Shown: positions 1-5,655 of the stretch, in pieces | How positions within the stretch are numbered: position 1 is the first letter of the stretch | How the letters are laid out: each line of letters opens with the position of its first letter | Assembly (NCBI GenBank): GCA_025201865.1 | Contig: MU603201.1 | Location: 1-15,577, forward strand | Reading direction: 5' to 3' | From: Ramicandelaber brevisporus | Lineage: Eukaryota > Kickxellomycota > Ramicandelaberales > Ramicandelaberaceae | Length of the DNA stretch: 15,577 nt | Position numbers and translations under genes: made by a program | The notes under the pieces: generated by a model | Seen by the model: the letters and a program-made list of their open reading frames with translations, nothing else | Database searches by the model: none | Told to the model about the DNA's origin: nothing

Positions 1-71
1 TACTTTACAGTTTTTAATATCTCATTGCATACAATAGCGCTATCCCCAAGCTGACTTACGTCCACACATCA

Positions 72-371
72 ATGGCGACCAGCGCACTCCACTTGTTTGA
101 GCTTCTTGAGAAGGTATATGAGCTCGTCAGTCAACTGGCTACAGGGCAGCATACACATCTGGATTCATCATTTGGCGAGAAGGCGTCTTATGCGGTTGTA
201 TGCATCGGTGTACTGAATGATCGACTCACGAAGATACGCGATATCTTGTCAAGACTTCTTTCAGCCTATGGCAACCTCCAGCCGCTTGGGGCTGTGCCGG
301 GATTTCGGATTGTGTGCGATGTTGCGCGCAGTTGCGGTTGTTCATTATTTTTTCATTGGACTGACGAGTAA
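72..371 (+). CDS. possible short helical protein, unrecognised
   Basis: A 99-residue open frame begins with ATG at 72. The first two thirds read like real protein: residues 7-22 and about 48-66 form leucine-rich amphipathic helices (for example FELLEKVYELVSQL and DRLTKIRDILSRLL). The last 30 residues are less convincing, ending in a cysteine- and phenylalanine-rich tail. A splice-acceptor-like TTTACAG lies at the very left edge (about 4-10), so this could be the 3' part of a gene entering from outside the window. The tail may also be intron read-through, because a GT lies just before the stop and a pyrimidine-rich run ending in CACTCAG follows near 450. I do not recognise a family. The opposite strand has no long frame here. 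The call rests only on sequence texture. Confidence 0.35.
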   Translation: MATSALHLFELLEKVYELVSQLATGQHTHLDSSFGEKASYAVVCIGVLNDRLTKIRDILSRLLSAYGNLQPLGAVPGFRIVCDVARSCGCSLFFHWTDE

Positions 372-1160
372 CATACCAATGTCAACCATCATCTTTCTTC
401 TGTTTTATTTTCTTTTTTTTGGTGGCGCCGCGACGAATTCGTTCACTCAGCCTGGTCTGTGTTATGCCGATGGTTCAGTCATTTTTTTTTCGAGACATGT
501 ATCAGCCACATTTCCTTCTCCCTTCCTTTCCACTAACACCTTTATTTCTTACAAATATTGCTGTCCAAGTCTCCATCAAGCACTGTCCTCGTCTTCTGGT
601 CGCACCGCATCCCACTGCTCCTGCCGTTGTCTAGAGGTTTCCGTTCGGTGTCTCTGTGCGTCTGTCTGTCTGGTTACTCTTTCGACTCGTTCGGTCGGCC
701 GTTTCGTACACACCTACTTGGTTTCAAGCCGGCTGACCAAGATGCAAGTTGCTATCGCACCTTCCCCATTACCTGACGGGTAGGTTTCCTGCCTCGTCCA
801 CCGGCCAGCCCTTGCCCCAATTCTCCGAATATAGCGAAGCTGTATTCGGCCAAGGTGGCAATACCTTTATTGGTGGCTGTTGCTCTAACAAGCATGGGGT
901 CAATATGCTCTTTATGCGAGCTGATTCGCCCTAAACAGACGGATTTGCATCGGGGAGGGGTTATTGCATCCTGGAATACACCCCGGTGGGGCGCATTTCG
1001 GGGTGCAATAACCCCTTCCCTTAAATAAGTCGGTTTAATTTTTAATTTTGTCTTGTAGCGAGCCAATTAGGTGTATAATCGGTGCTGCTATTGTCGCAAT
1101 ACCCCAATATCGACCTCGAAGTTTTTTTGTTATTGTTAAAGTGACGATTAAAGGATATGA
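372..1160. other. gene-poor stretch, pyrimidine-rich then hairpin-bearing
   Basis: No convincing gene is visible. From about 380 to 720 the plus strand is rich in C and T with several T runs (411-420, 482-490), as expected of an untranslated or intronic stretch. From 752 to 1066 the minus strand holds a 104-codon open frame with no recognisable domain. Part of it simply translates the foldback at 952-1020, so I do not call it a gene. The last 90 bases are A/T-rich and lie just past the stop codon of the F-box gene, so they probably hold its 3' untranslated region. Confidence 0.5.
952..1020. repeat. 69-bp foldback (inverted repeat) with a 3-nt loop
   Basis: The two halves are almost exact reverse complements. 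Positions 956-968 pair perfectly with 1004-1016. The complementarity continues outward to 952/1020 and inward to 984/988, leaving only 985-987 as loop. In a plus-strand RNA this gives 33 pairing positions: 27 Watson-Crick, four G-U wobbles (955, 969, 972, 974) and two A-C mismatches (978, 980). All six imperfections are transitions. No flanking target-site duplication is obvious. It may be a decayed miniature foldback element, a cruciform or hairpin-RNA source, or a processed structured RNA; the sequence does not decide. Confidence 0.75.
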
Positions 1161-2318
1161 TTAAACGGCTGAGTTACGCCGAGACTTGCCTAATCGCTTG
1201 AGAATCGGTGCTTGCGAACAGGAGCAATCACTGCTGCTGCTATTGGTGTTAGGTTTGGAAGGCAGGATGCCCTCAAACTCAAGAACCTCGATTACTGGCA
1301 AGTTGGCTGCAACTGTCAACAGATCGCTGGCTGCGAGAGTGCATTGCAGCTCGACTTCTCGCAGATGATTCCACCTCGCTGAGAAGATGTCGCGGATGGC
1401 CGAGCGCAGTAGCTGCGTGTTGCGGCGGTTGGCACATTCACCACTGATCCGGCGCAGTCGCAACTTCTCCAGGGCTGGGAACCGCGCCGGCGTCAACCGA
1501 GCATACGTGCCGTTGCCCACCACTGCAACGGCGGTGTGGCAGCAGAGATGCACACTCAGTGAGCGCAGCTGGGGATACACTGCAGCGAATGCTTGTGGCG
1601 CAGTGCCAGAAGAGTCTTCTGCGATCGTGATCGGCGGCGGACAAGTCACCGGCGTGGCGTGCCAGGTCAGATCGAGATCGACCAGGTGCGGTGCAAGCTC
1701 GGCAACTTGGTCGGGCGATGGCGGTGCAGAGACCGCAGTTGCCATCGAGATGCGCAGCTGCTTGGTGAATCCGACATCCTGTTTGACTGCCGGCAGAGTC
1801 GAGAACAGCTGCCAGCCATTCTTATCGGCGCGGTCAAAGAAGTGGACCATGCACATCAAGCTGGAGCTCTGCACAAGTGCCATGATGTCGCGGATTGTGT
1901 CTTGGTCGAGCCGCGCTTGTGGCGGCAGCTGCTTCCATGCAAGCCATGGTCTCGTTATCCAGCCCGCCGTGTCAGACTGGCAGCTGTCGGCGTTGTCTGT
2001 CCATCGTCCGACTTTGACCACGCGCAGCAGCGGGAACAGCTGGTCGAGTGGCAGTGCACTGGACAGCAGCGCAGCGCGAGCATCGACGTCTCTGGCATCG
2101 ACCGTGCGCACCAGGTGCCGATATCGCTCGGCAGCTCGGCGGCGCACTTTCGGCTTGAGCGACGCCACCAGGCGGGAGATGGACACGGTGTGCCACACTC
2201 GCTCCGACAGCAGCTCGTGGAATGCGCGGTTGACGGTCAGCAGCCTGGCCGCTTCGCTGCTCGTGACAAACGCAAAGATGCAGCGCGCGATATCAACAGG
2301 CAGCTCAAGAATGTGCAT
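1161..2318 (-). CDS. F-box protein with leucine-rich C-terminal part
   Basis: The frame encodes 385 residues from the ATG at 2318 to TAA at 1161. Residues 4-46 match an F-box: LPVDIARCIFAFV, then AARLLTVNRAFHELL and RVWHTVSI. This fold binds Skp1 in SCF ubiquitin ligases, so the protein probably selects substrates for ubiquitination. The remainder has irregular leucine-rich segments (LRSLSVHLC, LEKLRLRRI, LREVELQC, IEVLEFEGI) typical of diverged F-box/LRR proteins, followed by a serine-rich linker and a basic tail. The specific substrate cannot be read from sequence. The start is supported because the F-box begins at residue 4 and about 250 upstream bases are free of ATG. The gene is visibly richer in G and C than the genes to its right. 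F-box genes often form large, fast-evolving fungal families. Confidence 0.82.
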   Translation of the reverse strand: MHILELPVDIARCIFAFVTSSEAARLLTVNRAFHELLSERVWHTVSISRLVASLKPKVRRRAAERYRHLVRTVDARDVDARAALLSSALPLDQLFPLLRVVKVGRWTDNADSCQSDTAGWITRPWLAWKQLPPQARLDQDTIRDIMALVQSSSLMCMVHFFDRADKNGWQLFSTLPAVKQDVGFTKQLRISMATAVSAPPSPDQVAELAPHLVDLDLTWHATPVTCPPPITIAEDSSGTAPQAFAAVYPQLRSLSVHLCCHTAVAVVGNGTYARLTPARFPALEKLRLRRISGECANRRNTQLLRSAIRDIFSARWNHLREVELQCTLAASDLLTVAANLPVIEVLEFEGILPSKPNTNSSSSDCSCSQAPILKRLGKSRRNSAV

Positions 2319-2520
2319 TGAGTGGGTAGGTGAATGAGTGGGTGAGTAGCTGAGTGAATGAGTGGGCGATGGAGTGGGTGAGCAATAGAACGATCGAGCA
2401 AGTGAATGAGTGAATGAGTGAATGAGTAGCAGAGTGAATGAGTGGGTGGTTGCGTGTGTGTGGCTTGATGTTTGTATGTGTGTGAGTGTGAGTGTGAGTG
2501 TGTGGCTTGGTGACTGAATA
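2319..2520 (-). repeat. CACTCATT/CACTC repeat leader of the F-box gene
   Basis: Immediately upstream of the F-box start, the minus strand repeats short units of the type CACTCATT, CACTCACC and CACACTCA over about 200 bases (on the plus strand GAGTGAATGAGTGGG and GTGTGTGAG). No ATG occurs on the minus strand in this stretch before the chosen start, which fits a 5' untranslated leader made of an imperfect microsatellite. The plus-strand and minus-strand open frames crossing it are translations of the repeat and are not reported as genes. Confidence 0.6.
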
Positions 2521-2588
2521 GGGTTGATAAGACGGCCGTTCCTTTTTCCTTTCCCCCAGCGAGGAGCATTCTACGACGGCGCCATCTG

Positions 2589-2596
2589 TTTATATA
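2589..2596 (-). promoter_or_regulatory. TATA-like box upstream of F-box gene
   Basis: The minus strand reads TATATAAA at 2596-2589, about 270 bases before the F-box ATG. With transcription starting some tens of bases downstream, the leader would be about 200-250 nt, and from about 2565 onward it is ATG-free. The motif match is exact, but A/T-rich octamers arise by chance, so its role is an inference. Confidence 0.35.
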
Positions 2597-2805
2597 TTCC
2601 CCCTCGTCTTCTTCCTCGCCTTCCTCGCCTTCCTCGCCTTTCCCCTTCGCTTTGATGGCCGCTGGCTGCTGATGTCGCATTCGAAGCGCCACGTTTGGGG
2701 ATTGGAAGCGACGGAATTAGCTCCACCCACAATCGGCATCTGAAAGCCACGCATCCCGCACGTCGACAGCAGCAGAGCACAAATCAGCAGCGCTCGCCAC
2801 TGCAT
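2590..2805 (-). CDS. possible small secreted protein (71 aa), doubtful
   Basis: The frame opens with a signal-peptide-like start: MQWRALLICALLLSTCG, with a basic residue, a hydrophobic core and small residues near position 20. A short middle segment follows (about 21-48, containing IVGG). The end is a lysine/arginine-rich tail that only translates a CCTTCCTCG-type repeat at about 2612-2645. The stop codon overlaps the TATA-like box assigned to the F-box gene. Either this is the first exon of a short secreted protein whose 3' part is spliced, or a chance frame. IVGG resembles the start of mature trypsin-like proteases, but nothing else of that fold is present. Confidence 0.2.
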   Translation of the reverse strand: MQWRALLICALLLSTCGMRGFQMPIVGGANSVASNPQTWRFECDISSQRPSKRRGKARKARKARKKTRGNI

Positions 2806-3110
2806 GGAATGGGGGTGGAGTGCAGTGCAGTGGAGTGGTTGCTTGCCGGCCTGGCCATTCTGCGAGCTGACTGCGCTGCCAGCTGTGGCGAGATTCAGTC
2901 GGTTCCGGCCAACAAGTCACACACACACACACGCTGTCCAATGGATTCCGCGGAATGTGAACGTGAAAACAACAAGAATTAGAATATCCATTCCGGCAGC
3001 CAGTGCCATGTGCACAACATTTGCAGCACTCATCTAATCATTCATTCATCTACTCATTCATCTCGTCATTCATTCAAATAAGCAAGAAAATGAGGCCATT
3101 GCGGCTATTT
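2806..3110. other. intergenic stretch, no gene recognised
   Basis: This stretch lies between the doubtful secreted frame and the 47-codon frame. It contains a short CA run (about 2918-2931) and CATT-rich repeats around 3040-3075 (TCATTCATC units). Several overlapping frames of 70-95 codons on both strands have no recognisable domain and mutually exclude one another, so I leave them out. Confidence 0.5.
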
Positions 3111-3254
3111 TTAAAGCTCATCGTGGGCAGCGACAGAGTCCGATGCAAACTTGGCTGCCTTGGCCGGATCCGCAGCGATGAAGCGCATCAGAACATTGCG
3201 ACGCTTTACAAAGTCATCCCGCTCGTTCCAACTTTGTGTTGATTCATTCTTCAT
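3111..3254 (-). CDS. candidate 47-residue small protein
   Basis: A short frame runs from ATG at 3254 to TAA at 3111. Its 47 residues are highly charged and mostly helical in character: SWNERDDFVKRRNVLMRF, then ADPAKAAKFASDS, ending AAHDEL. Unlike its surroundings it contains no simple repeats. It lies 236 bases from, and divergent to, the Cdc6 gene, so the two could share a promoter. Just upstream on its strand the sequence TTGTTACTTCAG could be a splice acceptor, so it might instead be a final exon, although no upstream coding exon is evident. I recognise no family. The HDEL-like ending (AHDEL) resembles an ER-retention tetrapeptide, but there is no signal peptide, so that reading is unlikely. 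Confidence 0.4.
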   Translation of the reverse strand: MKNESTQSWNERDDFVKRRNVLMRFIAADPAKAAKFASDSVAAHDEL

Positions 3255-3285
3255 GCTATCTCTCTCTCTGCGACTGAAGTAACAA

Positions 3286-3543
3286 ATGAAAATTCAGCAA
3301 CGCGAAACGCGAAAAATATTTATTCAGTCAAACAGAGCAAGAGAGAGAGAAGCGGAAAATAAACAAACGGAAAATTCGAAAATACAAAACAAAACAACAA
3401 ACTCTTGTGATTGCGATTGTGATTGCGATTGCAACTTTGCTTCCAGATCTCGCTTTCCTCTACAGATATCACTCCAACTAGTTAAGAAAAATGCCAGCAT
3501 CTACTCGTCTAGCTCGGTCTACTACTTTTGCTACAGTTGCTGA
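3286..3543 (+). promoter_or_regulatory. upstream ORF overlapping the Cdc6 start
   Basis: The only ATG in the 200 bases before the Cdc6 start lies at 3286. It opens an 85-codon frame that is out of frame with Cdc6 and overlaps its first 53 bases. If transcripts begin upstream of 3286, this frame would compete with Cdc6 translation. Its peptide is low-complexity: it includes a Cys-Asp repeat from GATTGC/GATTGT units at about 3407-3432. It is therefore more likely a leader element than a protein gene. Transcription may equally start downstream of it. Confidence 0.3.
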
Positions 3544-5329
3544 CCCACTAGTTGGCTCCGTCAAACGTCGCAAAGTTGCTGGCTCATCCAGCACCCGCTC
3601 AACTGCAGCTACTGCCGCTGTCGATGAAAACAGCAACCCGCAGCCGTCAGCTACAACCAAAGTCGCCGTCAAGCAAGATAGCAAGCTGTCTAGTCATTTT
3701 GCACCGCTGAAGGCTTCCTCTGCCATCGTCGCCAGTCGCAACATCAAGGCAGCAATTTCCAAGAAGAGTTCACTTGCTGAAGCCAAACCAACCAAACCTC
3801 TATCTTCTGCCGCTGCTACACTTGCTAGTATTCCGGAAACCAAGCCTCAAATTGCTCCAACTGTCGCTACTGTTGAGCCATCTCCAAAAGTATCCCAAGC
3901 TACTGCTGCCAAGAATGTGTTGCGAAGCGATGTTGCTCCAAGAAGGTATGTTGGTAGAGACGAAAAGCGCGCAGAGCTCAACTCGTTCTTCGGCAGGTGT
4001 TTGCAGTCTCCAGGAAGCCTGTACATTTCTGGACAGCCTGGCACCGGCAAGACTGCACTTCTGACTGATGTGCTGCGTGAGATGGACTCTGCCACTGCCA
4101 CTGCCACTGCCACTGCCACCACCACCAACAACGAGAAGACAAATGTGGCAAAGTTTGAAGGTGTGGTGTACATCAATTGCATGACGACAAAGGATCCTCG
4201 CAAATTGTACTCCAAGTTACTCGAGGGCATCACTGGTGACTCAGCATCATCCATGACAGTTGATGAGGCATTCACATCACTAAAGTCCACCCTCAATATT
4301 GACAGCATATCCACATCCTCCCAGCCAGTCAAAGCAGCACGCCAGCGCTCGGCATCTTCCAGAAAGCTATCCTCGCCAAAATCAGCTGAGAATGATAGAC
4401 AGCGATCATTCCTGGTCGTTCTCGACGAGATTGACAACCTTTTGAGTCGCGACAATGACGTTCTGTACAATCTGTTCTCGTGGGCGTCGCCAATGCACCC
4501 ATCGTCGCGTCTGGCTCTTGTGGGTATCGCAAATGCTCTGGATATGACTGCTCGGTTCTTGCCGAGGTTGACGGAGCACAATTGCGAGCCTGAGCTGTTG
4601 CACTTTCCCCCATATGACATTAAGGACATTGTGGCAATTGTCAGCGACAGATTTGCAACCGCCTGCTCAGCTGCAGGGATAGGAGCAGATGCGGTGGTGG
4701 TTCATCCAAAGGCGATTGAGCTGTGTGCGCGCAAGGTTGCATCAACGTCTGGCGATGTTCGCAAAGCATTGGCTGTATTGCAACGCGCCGTTGAAATCGC
4801 CGACACTGATTTCAAAAAGACTCTGGCTAAATCTGGTGCGGATGGTTCTGTCGCTCCAAAGTCGCTGTCAATCTCAATGGTGCATGTTGCTCGCGCACTA
4901 AACGCACCTGCCGGCCCCACCGTCAGCTCCAAGATTACCACATTGGCCATTCAGCATAAACTCGCACTCGCTGCTGTCGCACTATCATCTCCATCTGAGT
5001 CGAGTAATCTCGCCAGTGGTCAGTCCGTATCTGCAGTGTATTCGCGGTATCAAGTGCTGTGCAAAGATTCCAATGTTGTTGCAGCTGTCACTCGTAACGA
5101 GCTGACTGATTTGATCACCGTACTGGAAGCGGATGCTCTTGTCAAACAAACCGCCGCAGTCAAGGCTAAGACTAGATCCAAGGCGACGGCGGCTGCTTCT
5201 GCTGCTAACTCTGCCAGCGGTGAGGCTGCTGTTGGTTTACTGGTGAGTATTGAGGATGTTCGGCGATTTGCAATTGAAAGGACACAGCCATTGGCTCTTT
5301 TGTCGTGCTACTTTATGACCGAACAATAA
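3491..5329 (+). CDS. CDC6: Cdc6/Cdc18-type replication licensing AAA+ ATPase
   Basis: The product (612 aa) is an Orc1/Cdc6-family ATPase that helps ORC load the MCM helicase at origins in G1. Residues 1-145 are a disordered Ala/Ser/Thr/Lys tail with a nuclear signal-like KRRKV (25-29) and a few Ser-Pro sites (S131, S295) that could be CDK targets. The AAA+ core starts at YVGRDEKRAEL (153-163). Walker A is GQPGTGKT (181-188), Walker B VVLDEID (309-315), sensor 1 GIANALD (345-351) and sensor 2 SGDVRKAL (420-427); all key residues are present. The region beyond 480 fits the winged-helix domain. It lacks the BAH domain of Orc1, and its length matches Cdc6/Cdc18. A repeat-encoded Ala-Thr tract (201-211) and a Ser-rich insert (about 270-305) sit between Walker A and B. 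The start has an A-rich context (AAAAATG). It is convergent with the Reg1-like gene. Confidence 0.93.
   Translation: MPASTRLARSTTFATVADPLVGSVKRRKVAGSSSTRSTAATAAVDENSNPQPSATTKVAVKQDSKLSSHFAPLKASSAIVASRNIKAAISKKSSLAEAKPTKPLSSAAATLASIPETKPQIAPTVATVEPSPKVSQATAAKNVLRSDVAPRRYVGRDEKRAELNSFFGRCLQSPGSLYISGQPGTGKTALLTDVLREMDSATATATATATTTNNEKTNVAKFEGVVYINCMTTKDPRKLYSKLLEGITGDSASSMTVDEAFTSLKSTLNIDSISTSSQPVKAARQRSASSRKLSSPKSAENDRQRSFLVVLDEIDNLLSRDNDVLYNLFSWASPMHPSSRLALVGIANALDMTARFLPRLTEHNCEPELLHFPPYDIKDIVAIVSDRFATACSAAGIGADAVVVHPKAIELCARKVASTSGDVRKALAVLQRAVEIADTDFKKTLAKSGADGSVAPKSLSISMVHVARALNAPAGPTVSSKITTLAIQHKLALAAVALSSPSESSNLASGQSVSAVYSRYQVLCKDSNVVAAVTRNELTDLITVLEADALVKQTAAVKAKTRSKATAAASAANSASGEAAVGLLVSIEDVRRFAIERTQPLALLSCYFMTEQ
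4091..4120 (+). repeat. GCCACT hexanucleotide repeat inside Cdc6
   Basis: Four exact GCCACT units plus two near copies encode alternating Ala-Thr residues, directly followed by Thr/Asn. It lies in the loop between the Walker A helix and the next strand of the AAA+ domain, where length change is probably tolerated. Confidence 0.85.
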
Positions 5330-5655
5330 TTGCTCCCTTTTGTTTTGTTCCTTTTTGTTATTAGATACACACATCTTTTGTCATGTTTAGCCTTTTATTG
5401 TTATTTGTTTTGATTAATTACTATTGTTGATTTACTTTATCAATTTAGCCATTTGCTTTACTTTGCTTTGGTTATTAAAAATGCTATGATAGTTGAAAAA
5501 TGATAGTTGAAAGCACTCGAAGGGGGGGGGTTGAATAAAGATATTATAAGAGTAATAGTAGGTAAAAGACACTATAAAGACAAGGAGGAATAATTACGAA
5601 TGAGGAAAAGAATGATGATATAGATTGCAGGAGGACAAAGGGGGTATGAGCAAAG
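5330..5655. other. convergent 3' intergenic region
   Basis: A/T-rich spacer between the ends of two convergent genes. A plus-strand AATAAA at 5534-5539 is about 205 bases after the Cdc6 stop and could be its polyadenylation signal. On the minus strand, the TTTTATT near 5393 reads AATAAAA, about 260 bases past the Reg1-like stop. If both are used, the two transcripts overlap at their 3' ends. A run of nine or more G lies at about 5522-5530. A short ATGATAGTTGAAA direct repeat is seen at about 5484-5512. Confidence 0.45.

Noticed and set aside
217-783. 188-codon plus-strand open frame
   Set aside because: It overlaps the more protein-like 72-371 frame and mostly translates a pyrimidine-rich tract into Ser/Leu/Phe/Cys; no domain is visible.
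752-1066. 104-codon minus-strand frame over the foldback
   Set aside because: No recognisable domain, and about a fifth of it is the translated hairpin; probably a chance frame or element relic.
1387-2337. 316-codon plus-strand frame opposite the F-box gene
   Set aside because: Antisense shadow of a G/C-rich gene; the minus-strand frame has a clear F-box and this one has no domain.
3847-4629. 260-codon minus-strand frame inside Cdc6
   Set aside because: Shadow of the Cdc6 coding sequence, whose AAA+ motifs are complete on the plus strand.
5236-5329. GTGAGT near the Cdc6 C-terminus as a splice donor
   Set aside because: The frame reads through to a sensible winged-helix end and no good acceptor follows nearby.
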